Source of the DNA: Paenibacillus oenotherae
GTDB taxonomy: Bacteria; Bacillota; Bacilli; Paenibacillales; Paenibacillaceae
Length of the DNA: 64,000 bases
NCBI RefSeq assembly: GCF_019443105.1
Contig: NZ_JAHZIJ010000018.1
Coordinates: forward strand, 40,633 to 104,632
Direction: 5' to 3'
Position numbers and translations under genes: made by a program. The notes below the pieces were generated by a model. The model worked only from the letters and a program-made list of their open reading frames with translations, was not told the DNA's origin and did not search any database. This document shows positions 1-9,477 of this stretch, piece by piece (the stretch's first letter is position 1; each line of letters opens with the position of its first letter).

Positions 1-1764
1 TTCAAGCCTGAGTATGGTGAAGGCTGGGATTTATCCCATGTCCGGTTTATATGCAATGGCGCGGAGCCGATTTCTGCCGATGTATGCCACCGCTTCCTGG
101 ACATTATGAACGCTTATGGGCTTCGCAAATCTGCGATGCTGCCGGTCTACGGCCTTGCCGAAGGGACAGTGTGCGTCACCTTGTCCTCTCTGGAGGATGA
201 GTTCGTGACCGTCTCCGTGGAACGAGAAGCTTTCAATGTGGGCGAGCAGGTCAAGCTTGTATCCGATCCGCATTCCCCATCTGCTCTTCATTTCGTTGAA
301 GTAGGCGCTCCCCTTCAGGATTGCGATATTCGCATCTGTGATGAGAACAATCGTCAATTGCCGGAGGAGCACCTGGGATACATCCAGATCAAGGGCAAGA
401 ATGTCACCTCAGGGTATTACAAGAATCAAGAAGCGACGGACAAGGCGATGGCTGGCGATGGCTGGCTCCATACGGGGGATACTGGCTTCATGACCGGAGG
501 CCGCCTTGTCGTAGCAGGCCGGTTGAAGGATATCATTTTCGTCAATGGCAAGAATTACTATCCGCATGATATTGAGAAAGTGGCGGAGGGTGTCGAAGGG
601 GTCGAGCTCGGCAAGGTTGCGGTGTGCGGCGTGCAGAATCAGGAGACGAACAAGGACGATATTGTCATGTTCGTATTTCATCTGGGCGAGCTGGACACGT
701 TCGTGAAGGTAGCCGCCGAATTGAAGCAGCATATCGGAAGAGGAATGGGGCTTGAAGTGCATGAGGTCATCCCGGTCAAAAGCATTCCGCGCTCAACAAG
801 CGGCAAGGTTCAGCGCTATAAGCTGAGAGATAGTTACCAGGCCGGCGAATATGCGAGGGTGCTGGAGGAGCTTGGAGCGATGGCTCAGGCACAGACGCAG
901 CAGAGGGAGATCTCGCTTCCGACCAATGAAATTGAGGAGAAGCTCCTGCAGATCTGCTCCGGAGTGCTGGAAACAGAGGGGATCGGAATGGATGACAGCT
1001 TCTTCGATCATGGCGGCACCTCCATACAGATCAATCAGATCTATGCGCAGGTTGATGTTGTCTATCCGAATATAGTCACCGTAACAGACATGTTCACCTA
1101 TCCCAGCATCGCCAAGCTGGCGCAGTTTATCGCCAAGTCTGTATCGGCAACTGCGCTTGATTCTGTCGTGCTGCAGTCATTGCCACTGTCCCCGGACTAT
1201 TACGGGAATGGGGAAGGTGCGCTGCTTTCGGAGAAGAAAGTCGTCTATCAATATGCGGTTGAGCAAGCGATGCTCACCCAATTGTCGCGGATTGCGCAAG
1301 AGCAGGGGATCGAGCAGACGGATATTTATTTGACGCTCTATATCTATATGATCGCGGAGATGTCCGGCAGCAGCCAAGTGTCGGTTCCGTCGCTGCTGAA
1401 CGGGGATGGAGTGATCGTGCCTGTTGACGTTGCGCTTGCCGGAATATCCAGCTTGACCGACCTGATGCAGAGGGTGCAGGGCCAACGGCGCAATAACGGT
1501 AATGCGGGAATTCCTGCCGCCCAGTTGAGCCGCGTGAAGCCAGCTAAAGGGGAGTATGATTGTATCCCGGTGTTCTATAGGAAGCACCTGCTGGACGATG
1601 CGATCGACCCCTTCCGGACATTCGATCTGGCACTGGCCACGAGTGAGCGTCATGACAGAATTTATTTCGACTTTAATCAGAAGCGGATGAATGGAGCCAG
1701 GATGAAAGCATGGTTCAACCGCTATGTGAAACTGCTCAAAGGGTTTGTAGAAACTTATAAATGA
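1..1764 (+). CDS. Acyl-AMP ligase - carrier protein - half-condensation protein (5' partial)
   Basis: The frame is open from base 1, so the N-terminus lies outside the window; 587 residues are visible. Residues about 1-300 are the C-terminal part of an adenylate-forming enzyme of the acyl-AMP ligase type: YGLAEG (A5-like), GDGWLHTGD (A7-like), GRLKDIIFVNGKNYYP and STSGKVQR. The VNGKNYYPHDIE stretch resembles the starter ligase domains of lipopeptide synthases such as mycosubtilin, so the likely role is loading a fatty acid. A carrier domain follows, with DSFFDHGGTSIQ giving the phosphopantetheine serine. The last ~200 residues look like the C-terminal half of a condensation domain; no HHxxxDG motif is seen. 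The PKS gene starts 28 bases downstream and is probably co-transcribed. The ligase and carrier are clear; the last domain is an inference. Confidence 0.85.
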   Translation, partial: FKPEYGEGWDLSHVRFICNGAEPISADVCHRFLDIMNAYGLRKSAMLPVYGLAEGTVCVTLSSLEDEFVTVSVEREAFNVGEQVKLVSDPHSPSALHFVEVGAPLQDCDIRICDENNRQLPEEHLGYIQIKGKNVTSGYYKNQEATDKAMAGDGWLHTGDTGFMTGGRLVVAGRLKDIIFVNGKNYYPHDIEKVAEGVEGVELGKVAVCGVQNQETNKDDIVMFVFHLGELDTFVKVAAELKQHIGRGMGLEVHEVIPVKSIPRSTSGKVQRYKLRDSYQAGEYARVLEELGAMAQAQTQQREISLPTNEIEEKLLQICSGVLETEGIGMDDSFFDHGGTSIQINQIYAQVDVVYPNIVTVTDMFTYPSIAKLAQFIAKSVSATALDSVVLQSLPLSPDYYGNGEGALLSEKKVVYQYAVEQAMLTQLSRIAQEQGIEQTDIYLTLYIYMIAEMSGSSQVSVPSLLNGDGVIVPVDVALAGISSLTDLMQRVQGQRRNNGNAGIPAAQLSRVKPAKGEYDCIPVFYRKHLLDDAIDPFRTFDLALATSERHDRIYFDFNQKRMNGARMKAWFNRYVKLLKGFVETYK

Positions 1765-1792
1765 TAGATGCATAAGGAGAGGAGGAGAGACC

Positions 1793-4700
1793 TTGCTCCA
1801 GGATTTGTTAAACTTTGATATCGGACAGCTGGATGAGGACATGGATGAAGGGATCGAGGAAGTAAGCTTTGAGACGGCTGTTAATGATATTGCCATCATT
1901 GGCATTTCGGCTAATCTGCCGATGGCGGAGGATGCCGGTCAATTCTGGCATAATTTGCAGCAAGGCAGGGATTGCGTTCGCCCCTTCCCGGAGGGAAGAC
2001 AACGGGATATCGACAGCTATCTGAAGTATATGCGCAAGCCAGGCGGCCAAACGGCCTACAGCAGTGCAGCCTATCTGGAGGATATTGCACAGTTTGATTA
2101 TCGTTTCTTTCGCTTGTCGCCCAAAGAGGTCGGTCTTATGGACCCGAATCAACGGCTGTTTCTCGAATCTGCCTGGAAGACGATTGAGGATGCCGGGTAT
2201 GGCGGCAAAAGAATAGCGGGCAGCAGAACAGGCGTATTCCTCGGTTATACAAGCATGGGTGAATATAATTACCAACGGATCATCAATGAGGTGGAGCCTG
2301 CTTCACTGTCGATATCGGTTGCCGGCAATCTGCCTGCTATCATACCAAGCCGGATATCGAATTTGCTCAATCTGAGGGGACCATCCGTTGTCATGGATAC
2401 GGCCTGTTCTTCTTCTCTCGTTGCACTTCACTTTGCCTGCCAATCATTGCGCAACAAGGAATGCGACATGGCGATTGCCGGAAGCGTGAAGATCAATCTC
2501 GTACCGGTGGCTGATGCGGTTAAGGTGGGCTTCGAATCTTCAATTGAGAAAGCAAGAACATTCGATGATGAGTCGGACGGCACAGGCAGCGGCGAAGGTG
2601 TTGTATCGGTGCTCATGAAGCCGCTTGGCCAAGCAATCGAGGACGGAGATCATATCTATGCTGTCATCAAGGGCAGCGCGATTAATCAGGATGGCGAATC
2701 ACTCGGCATTACGGTGCCGAATCCCGAAGCGCAGGAGGATGTTATTGTCAGGGCGTGGCAGGATGCCGGTGTGGATCCGGAGACGATTACATATATGGAG
2801 GCGCATGGTACTGGCACCAGACTGGGTGATCCCATCGAGATCAAAGCGATTCAGCAGGCTTTCGCCCGGTATACAGACAGGAAGCAGTTCTGCGCCATAA
2901 GCGCGCTGAAGACGAATATTGGCCATCTGGATCATGCGGCTGGCATAGCAGGACTATTGAAAGCCGTCTTGTCGCTCAAGCATAAACAACTGCCGCCCTC
3001 CCTTCATTTTGTGAAGCCGAACCGGGAGATCTCCTTCGAGAGCTCGCCTGTCTACGTCAATAGGAGACTTGTGCCTTGGGATACCGGCGGGCTGCCGAGA
3101 AGATGCGGAGTCAGCGCATTTGGCCTTAGCGGCACGAACTGTCATGTTGTGCTTGAGGAAGCGCCTGAACAGCAAAGCTCCATTGCGTATGCCGATTATC
3201 CGCAGTTGTTCGCATTGTCGGCCAAGAGCGAATATTCGCTGAAGCATTTAATAAGCGACTACGTGAAGCTGCTCCGCTCCGAACGTTCACCGGGCTTCAA
3301 TGATTTATGCTTCACTGCCAACACTGGCCGCGGACATTACCAATACCGTCTGGCTGTTATTGCATGGGATGCGGAGGATCTGGCCGGGAAGCTGGAAGCT
3401 GCTGCGCATGCTGGGCTGGATGCCGGGCATCACAATGGCCTGTTGTACGGCTATCATAAGACAGTATCGCAGCGTGCAGCGGAGCCGCAGGAAGTAACGG
3501 AGCAGGACAAGCGAAGATGGAGCGCTGAGGCGGATGGTGTTCTTAGCGGTATTCCAGAGTTCTCTGAAGGCATTGGAGAACGATTGCTCCTGCAGCTGGC
3601 CCAGTATTATGTACAAGGGGCTGAAGTGAACTGGGAGGAGCTGTACAAGGGGCAGAAGCGGAGCAAGGTCAGCCTGCCTACGTATCCGTTCGAACGCAAT
3701 CGCTGCTGGATTGACATTCCCGAGGTATCGGAGGGTATTAAGGACGGGATCTTCTATGAGGCGAAATGGATGCAGCAGAATTTGGCCGTATCTCCGCATC
3801 CGGCGGCAGCCAAAACGGCGTTGGTATTCATGGATCGTCAAGGTCTCGGAGATGAAGTGCAAAGAAAACTGTCCGAGGACGGAATCAGAGTTATTACAGT
3901 TGAATCCGGTGATCGCTATGAGAAGCAGGATGGCAATCGATATACGATCAGGGAAGACGAGGAAGATTACAAGCGCCTGATAGCCGATCTTGGCATTAGA
4001 GCCTCGCTGCAGATTGTTCATCTGCTCTCACTGCGCGGGGATGGACGATTGGATGATCTGGCCAGCCTGCAAGAGAGCCAGCACTACGGCGTTCGCAGTC
4101 TGTTCTTCCTGACGAAAGCATTGATGAACCAGGCGATTCAGGGTGATATCGAGCTTGTCGTTGTGGCGCAGCAGGTGCATGCCGTTACGAATCTGGAGCA
4201 GGAGCTTAGTCCGCAGTATGCGAGTTTGCTCGGTCTTGGCAAAGTGCTGCGGCAAGAATATCCTCAGCTCAAATGCAAAGGCCTGGATATCGATGAGCAT
4301 ACACCTGTATCCGTATGGATGAAGGAGCTGGGACTGCGCGATCTAGCCTCCACCGTTTCGTATCGGGATGGGCGCAGATATGTGCAGCAGTTCCAGCATG
4401 CCGGACTTAACCGCACTGCTAGCGACCCTGTGCAGATTCACAGTGATGGCATATACGTCATTACGGGCGGAACGGGGGGACTTGGCCTTGAGACCGCCAA
4501 ATATTTGGCCGGCAAGTCGAACGTGAACATCGCCTTGATCAACCGTTCAGCCATGCCGGATCGCAGCCAATGGGAAGCGCTGCTGGCGGACGGACAGGAT
4601 GCGCGTGTGGTCGGCAAAATTAGAGATATGATGGAAATTGAAGCGTTGGGAGCTCGCGTCGTTGCCTATAGTGCGGATATTGCCGACTATGCTGCCATGA

Positions 4701-7258
4701 GCGCTTTACTGGATGATCTGCGTGAATCATTCGGCCCGATTCGGGGCGTTATTCACAGTGCAGGAGTAGCTGGCAGCGGTATTGTCATGCAGAAGGAGGA
4801 GTCCGTATTCTTCGATGTTCTGCGGCCCAAGGTGCAAGGAACCTGGGTGCTGGATCGCCTGACAGAGAATGATCCGCTGGATTTCTTTGTGATGTATTCC
4901 TCGATTGCAGGGGTATTCGGCGGAGCCGGGCAGTCCGATTATACAGCGGCCAATGCCTTCATGGATGCTTATGCCGGTTACCGGCAGCAGCGCGGCCGCC
5001 GGACTCTGTCCATCAACTGGCCAGCATGGAAGGAAGCGGGGATGGCAGTCGAGCATCAATTCCACCAGAAGCAGAATGTGTTCAAGGCCATAGAGACCGC
5101 CAAGGCTATGAATTGCTTCGAGGCTGTATTGAACAGGAAGCTGACGAATATTGTTATTGCCGAGTTGAATGAACAGGTGGACATGTCGCTCTTAGACGCC
5201 CATCTGCCGATTCAGTTGAGCGAGCAGATCATCACATCATTTAAGCAGACGGATGTCTACAACGAAGTGGCTTCAGCAGCCGAGTTTCCGGTAGTAGAAC
5301 GTGAGCGGGTGAAGGTGGAGCTGAAAGGGAGACCGGACAAAAACTATACTCCGCTGGAGCAGCATATGGGACAGATCTGGGGCGAAGTGCTTGGGCTGCA
5401 TGAAATCGATATCTATGATCCGTTTCATGAGCTGGGCGGAGATTCGATCATTGCCGTTAATGTTGCTTCAACGATGAATAACAGCCATATCCCTGTGAAG
5501 GTTGCAGATATCATCGCTCATCAGACTGTATTCGAAGTGGCCGCACGCATTCAGGAGGAGCATCCTGATCTGCGAATCGAAGCGCTTGATATGGATGGCA
5601 AGCAGGATAAAGCGAGAAGTTTGAAGGTCATTGACACGATAGTAGGGAACGAAGACACCTACAATTGGGAGCAGCTTAACTGCTTCTTCAAGCCTGTTGC
5701 GATTCAGTTTGAATCCTTTCATTCCGGCAACTACGAGCTGTTCCTGTTCTATTCGACTTTCTTCACTACATTTCTGCCTAATATGTCTTCTGCGATGATG
5801 TTCGAGCCATTCACGAAGCCGTGGGAACCGATTACTCCTTGTCTGGATCGGACCGGGCTGAAGGGCAAGCTGGGCATTGAGATGGTGGAGCTGCAATTTA
5901 CGAGCGAAGAGGACTTTCATGACAAGATCCGCAAGGAGCTCAACAGCGGCTTCTCGCTGCTTGTTCCCGGCGATCTGTTCGGCCTTGTCTATAACGCCAA
6001 CTATTTGCAGGAGCCGCATGAGCATTATTTCATCATCAAAGGCTATGATCTGGACCGCAATATTTATTTCATACTCGACAATATGCATATTGATGGCGGA
6101 GCTACGGCGCTGTATCGCGATTTCACGGTTCGCTGCAGTGATATGTATGCGATGAGCCGTCTCTATTTCAAGCATCTGTTCCCGAATTTGCCGTATCAAT
6201 ATTTCTGGACTTTGAGGAAGGGGCAGCAGAAGGTCAAGCCGTTCACTTACCTGCATGCACTGGCAGAGCATAACACATTAATGAAAGAGATTAATGATGG
6301 CAGCTCGACCATTACATACCTCGAACAGGAATTGATGAAAGAGATTGAGACTCAGAGACATGTATACAGATGCAAGGGCGTCGCTTATTTGGCGAACTCC
6401 AAGTTTGTTTATTACGATATTCTGATCAAGTTTCTGTCGCTTTGCAATATTTCTGCGGAAGAGATCCAGTCGATTAAGACGATCTCGGGAGACGTGTTCC
6501 GGAAGTGGACGGATATTCGGATGAAGCTGTTCGAACGAGCGGGCGAGAATAACTTTGAATTTGCCGATATCGAGCTTCTTGTGGAAGAGAATATTGGCCG
6601 GGAGCGGGCCTTCCGGGAGCGTTTCATCGGAATTATTGACGGCATGGATATGGAGAGCATGATCCGGGACATGGAGACCAGGAGTGAGAACGACAAATTC
6701 GTGGTGAGGAACAACAATAAGGCTGCCATCCTGCGGGACAATGACAGTGTAGAGATCATTCACGAGGCCAGCAAAACCTATGATACATGGATTGTCCGCG
6801 ATGATGCGCCGCAGCTGCTCATCTATCCGGATGGGCATGAAGATTTTGGACTAGAGCTAGAGCTCGCGATTCATAATCAACAGAGCCGCACTTTCCATAG
6901 CGGGCTTGTACTGAAGATGGAAAGTGGCAGGAAGTATCTGTTCGGCAATTATCGAGCGGAGAGTACGGTTATTTATTGTCCGGAGAATCAGAATCATCAG
7001 CTCGTCTATGAGCAGCAAGTTGTGCAACTGGCCAGCTGCTTCAGAATCGAGAAGAAGGACGGGATGATCACATTCATGACCAGAAACAGTGCGGCTGAGG
7101 CGTGGATTTCCATCTATACCATCTCAGCGGATGAACCTGTATTATGTGTCGGACTGTTCTCCAAGACATGGGAGCCGATCGACCACCGCGTTACATTCAC
7201 CAATATTAACTATGAGGCATTAGCTCAGCATGCAATTACTGTGGAGGCAGAAATATGA
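1793..7258 (+). CDS. Type I polyketide synthase KS-KR-ACP with C-terminal BtrH/C39-like domain (AT-less)
   Basis: Starts at TTG behind a strong GGAGAGGAGGAG site. Residues 30-455 are a ketosynthase with complete motifs: DTACSSSL (C205), EAHGTGT (H338) and NIGHLDHA (H378). After the post-KS linker there is no acyltransferase and no clear dehydratase. A ketoreductase follows: the nucleotide-binding VITGGTGGLGLE at about 888, and S1037/Y1050 in YSS...DYTAAN. The ACP is around 1185-1258 with LGGDSI (S1218). Residues about 1285-1480 resemble the N-terminal papain-fold domain of BtrH, with candidate triad C1297, H1411 (H1409 is also possible) and D1429. The last ~180 residues look like a DUF1349-type beta-sandwich. 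The reductase should give a beta-hydroxy product. The missing AT is supplied by the gene at 8088. Its stop overlaps the next start by four bases. Confidence 0.9.
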   Translation: MLQDLLNFDIGQLDEDMDEGIEEVSFETAVNDIAIIGISANLPMAEDAGQFWHNLQQGRDCVRPFPEGRQRDIDSYLKYMRKPGGQTAYSSAAYLEDIAQFDYRFFRLSPKEVGLMDPNQRLFLESAWKTIEDAGYGGKRIAGSRTGVFLGYTSMGEYNYQRIINEVEPASLSISVAGNLPAIIPSRISNLLNLRGPSVVMDTACSSSLVALHFACQSLRNKECDMAIAGSVKINLVPVADAVKVGFESSIEKARTFDDESDGTGSGEGVVSVLMKPLGQAIEDGDHIYAVIKGSAINQDGESLGITVPNPEAQEDVIVRAWQDAGVDPETITYMEAHGTGTRLGDPIEIKAIQQAFARYTDRKQFCAISALKTNIGHLDHAAGIAGLLKAVLSLKHKQLPPSLHFVKPNREISFESSPVYVNRRLVPWDTGGLPRRCGVSAFGLSGTNCHVVLEEAPEQQSSIAYADYPQLFALSAKSEYSLKHLISDYVKLLRSERSPGFNDLCFTANTGRGHYQYRLAVIAWDAEDLAGKLEAAAHAGLDAGHHNGLLYGYHKTVSQRAAEPQEVTEQDKRRWSAEADGVLSGIPEFSEGIGERLLLQLAQYYVQGAEVNWEELYKGQKRSKVSLPTYPFERNRCWIDIPEVSEGIKDGIFYEAKWMQQNLAVSPHPAAAKTALVFMDRQGLGDEVQRKLSEDGIRVITVESGDRYEKQDGNRYTIREDEEDYKRLIADLGIRASLQIVHLLSLRGDGRLDDLASLQESQHYGVRSLFFLTKALMNQAIQGDIELVVVAQQVHAVTNLEQELSPQYASLLGLGKVLRQEYPQLKCKGLDIDEHTPVSVWMKELGLRDLASTVSYRDGRRYVQQFQHAGLNRTASDPVQIHSDGIYVITGGTGGLGLETAKYLAGKSNVNIALINRSAMPDRSQWEALLADGQDARVVGKIRDMMEIEALGARVVAYSADIADYAAMSALLDDLRESFGPIRGVIHSAGVAGSGIVMQKEESVFFDVLRPKVQGTWVLDRLTENDPLDFFVMYSSIAGVFGGAGQSDYTAANAFMDAYAGYRQQRGRRTLSINWPAWKEAGMAVEHQFHQKQNVFKAIETAKAMNCFEAVLNRKLTNIVIAELNEQVDMSLLDAHLPIQLSEQIITSFKQTDVYNEVASAAEFPVVERERVKVELKGRPDKNYTPLEQHMGQIWGEVLGLHEIDIYDPFHELGGDSIIAVNVASTMNNSHIPVKVADIIAHQTVFEVAARIQEEHPDLRIEALDMDGKQDKARSLKVIDTIVGNEDTYNWEQLNCFFKPVAIQFESFHSGNYELFLFYSTFFTTFLPNMSSAMMFEPFTKPWEPITPCLDRTGLKGKLGIEMVELQFTSEEDFHDKIRKELNSGFSLLVPGDLFGLVYNANYLQEPHEHYFIIKGYDLDRNIYFILDNMHIDGGATALYRDFTVRCSDMYAMSRLYFKHLFPNLPYQYFWTLRKGQQKVKPFTYLHALAEHNTLMKEINDGSSTITYLEQELMKEIETQRHVYRCKGVAYLANSKFVYYDILIKFLSLCNISAEEIQSIKTISGDVFRKWTDIRMKLFERAGENNFEFADIELLVEENIGRERAFRERFIGIIDGMDMESMIRDMETRSENDKFVVRNNNKAAILRDNDSVEIIHEASKTYDTWIVRDDAPQLLIYPDGHEDFGLELELAIHNQQSRTFHSGLVLKMESGRKYLFGNYRAESTVIYCPENQNHQLVYEQQVVQLASCFRIEKKDGMITFMTRNSAAEAWISIYTISADEPVLCVGLFSKTWEPIDHRVTFTNINYEALAQHAITVEAEI

Positions 7259-8040
7259 ATCATTGGATCAGAGAATTGAATGCGCGCGACCGCTTGCTGG
7301 CCATGACAGGTTACATTCATCTTGTACTGGCTGTCGTGTTTGCGGTACTTATCTTACTGGATTCACGATTGATGCTGGGCATCAATATCTGGCTTAAACC
7401 GACGAAGTTCGCGCTGTCTATTGCCGTTTATGCCTTTAGCGTGGCGGCCATTATGAAATATGTCAGCAGCGCGAAGGTCCGCAAAGCAGTGTCCTATATA
7501 AGCACTGTTGGACTCTTTATTGAGACCATTATCATTGCGGTGCAGGCGGCACGCGGAGAGCACTCCCATTTTAATTTCACTTCACCTCTGAATCTGACTC
7601 TGTTTATTATTATGGGTGTTTTTATTGGCGCAGTTACAGTGGCGGGAATTATCCTGTTCGTCCATTTGATCAGGCACAAGCTGGATATGCCGGCCTATAT
7701 GGCGCTTGCGCTGCGTACCGGATTGTTCATTTCCCTTATCGGTTCCGGTATTGGCGGCTATATGAGCAAATATAACAAGCACACGGTTGGAGGCGACGAT
7801 GGCGGAGAAGGGCTGTTCCTCATTAACTGGAGCACGGTCGTTGGAGATCTTAGAGTATCTCACTTCTTCGGGCTGCACGCGCTGCAGATTATCCCGCTTC
7901 TGGCTTTCGTGATCGCCGGAAAACTGGCTTCCAGCACGGCGCAGAAGGCAGTTGTATGGGTCATCTCGATTCTCTATGGCGGCTATGTCATCTGGACGTT
8001 CGTGCAATCGGCTAATGGAACACCTTTCATCGCGAAATAA
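7255..8040 (+). CDS. Multi-pass membrane protein coupled to the PKS
   Basis: 261 residues with about seven hydrophobic segments and no catalytic motif I recognise. The start ATG overlaps the PKS stop (ATGA), so the two are probably translationally coupled and the protein likely serves the same pathway, perhaps in export, self-protection or membrane-bound tailoring. A conspicuous hydrophilic loop lies at about residues 158-185, with HTVGGDDGGEG and NWSTVVGDLRVSHFFGLHALQ-like residues. His, Asp and Gly are dense there, which could mean metal or cofactor binding. I do not assign a function; membrane location is clear from composition. Confidence 0.75.
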   Translation: MNHWIRELNARDRLLAMTGYIHLVLAVVFAVLILLDSRLMLGINIWLKPTKFALSIAVYAFSVAAIMKYVSSAKVRKAVSYISTVGLFIETIIIAVQAARGEHSHFNFTSPLNLTLFIIMGVFIGAVTVAGIILFVHLIRHKLDMPAYMALALRTGLFISLIGSGIGGYMSKYNKHTVGGDDGGEGLFLINWSTVVGDLRVSHFFGLHALQIIPLLAFVIAGKLASSTAQKAVVWVISILYGGYVIWTFVQSANGTPFIAK

Positions 8041-8087
8041 TTAGAGCAGAGCGGAATTGTCATTCAACCGGAATAGTGGAGGTGGTC

Positions 8088-9338
8088 ATGTTGAAGTATG
8101 CAGCGTTGTTCCCGGGTCAAGGCTCGCAATATGTCGGGATGGGCAAGGAGCTGTATGACGGGCATCGTTTGGCACAAAAGTTGTTCCAGGAAGCCAGCGA
8201 TGTACTCGGCTATGACCTGGCGGAGCTGTGCTTTAACGGCACGAAGGAAGAGCTGACCAGAACAGAAAATACACAGCCTGCGATTCTGACTGTCAGTGTC
8301 GCTGCTTATAGCGTGTTTCTGGAAGAGTTCGGAATCGAACCGGCTTATTGTGCGGGTCATAGCTTGGGCGAGTTCTCGGCGCTTACTTGTGCGGGGGCTG
8401 TACGTTTTGCGGATGCAGTTCAGATCGTTCGTGAACGAGGCAAATTTATGCAGGAAGCGGTGGGCCTGGGCAGCGGAGCGATGGCAGCTGTGACAGGTGT
8501 GGAGCTGCACGCGATACTCTCGGTGTGCAGCTCGCTGCGGAAAGCAGGGGAGATTGTAGACGTGTCCAATATCAACTCCTCCGAGCAATTCGTAATCTCC
8601 GGACAGTCGTCGGCTGTTAAGCTTGCTGGAGAGAGGCTGAAGGAAATGGGAGGAATGGTCATTCCGCTGAAAGTAAGCGCGCCTTTCCATAGTCCGCTAA
8701 TGCTTCCGGCAGCTCAGAAGCTCAAGGAGGAGCTGAGTAAATATAGCTACTCCGATATAAAGATCCCGGTCATATCCAATGTCACAGCTGAGCTGTATCA
8801 GAGCAGCAGCTATATTATCGGCAATTTGACGGAGCAGATGACAGGGGCTGTCCAATGGTATGATTCCATGCAATTGCTCGATTGGGAAGATGTGACGACT
8901 GTAGTGGAGTTCGGTCCGCAGACTGTACTGAGGAATTTGATGAAGAAGAATGTCCCCTCCATGACTGCTTATGCCTATGATAAGATAGAGGATCGGGCCA
9001 AGCTCAGAGAATGGGCTGCTGCAGTACCTGTGGATCCGAATATTTCTGCCGGCCGTTTGAACGTCATGATCCAATGTCTCGCTGCAGCGGTGTCTACGCG
9101 CAACCGCAACTGGAACAACGCGGAGTATGAGGAGAAGGTTGTTGTGCCTTACCGCAGAATACGTGGCATGGTCGCCGAGCTTGAGGAGACGGGGGCGACT
9201 CCGACAGAGGGGCAAATGCAGGAAGCTGTCGCTATGCTTCGCACGGTACTGGAAACAAAGCAAGTACCGGAAGAAGAGCAGCAAGAGCTGCTGCAACCAA
9301 TGTATCATGCAATGAAAAATAATAAAGCCATTGTATAA
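8088..9338 (+). CDS. Stand-alone malonyl-CoA:ACP transacylase (trans-AT) with C-terminal extension
   Basis: FabD-type acyltransferase that loads malonyl units onto carrier proteins. LFPGQGSQYVGMG is at the N-terminus. The nucleophile is S92 in GHSLGE and the catalytic His is H201 in APFHSPLM. The AT core ends at about residue 300. A further ~115 residues follow (from about TAYAYDKIED) that do not belong to the core and resemble tails seen on AT proteins of Bacillus/Paenibacillus PKS clusters. The ATG at 8088 is preferred because GGAGG at 8078-8082 is correctly spaced; an in-frame GTG at 8076 overlaps that site. Together with the AT-less PKS it defines a trans-AT system. Primary fatty-acid FabD is unlikely given the location and tail. 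Confidence 0.92.
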   Translation: MLKYAALFPGQGSQYVGMGKELYDGHRLAQKLFQEASDVLGYDLAELCFNGTKEELTRTENTQPAILTVSVAAYSVFLEEFGIEPAYCAGHSLGEFSALTCAGAVRFADAVQIVRERGKFMQEAVGLGSGAMAAVTGVELHAILSVCSSLRKAGEIVDVSNINSSEQFVISGQSSAVKLAGERLKEMGGMVIPLKVSAPFHSPLMLPAAQKLKEELSKYSYSDIKIPVISNVTAELYQSSSYIIGNLTEQMTGAVQWYDSMQLLDWEDVTTVVEFGPQTVLRNLMKKNVPSMTAYAYDKIEDRAKLREWAAAVPVDPNISAGRLNVMIQCLAAAVSTRNRNWNNAEYEEKVVVPYRRIRGMVAELEETGATPTEGQMQEAVAMLRTVLETKQVPEEEQQELLQPMYHAMKNNKAIV

Positions 9339-9369
9339 ATAATGTTTACAAATATTTAGGAATAAACCA

Positions 9370-9378
9370 TGGTATAAT
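9370..9378 (+). promoter_or_regulatory. Extended -10 promoter of the sensor kinase operon
   Basis: TGGTATAAT lies in the gap between the transacylase and kinase genes, about 100 bases before the kinase start. The TGN extension can compensate for the lack of a well-spaced -35; TTTACA at 9345 is 22 bases upstream of the -10, which is too far. Confidence 0.55.
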
Positions 9379-9477
9379 CGGAGTAACACGACTATTGTGC
9401 AAACGATTGCGCGTAACAATCCGCCACTTCAGGATGAAAATAGAATGACTCCTACTTCTTGATGTAAAGGTGAGCTC

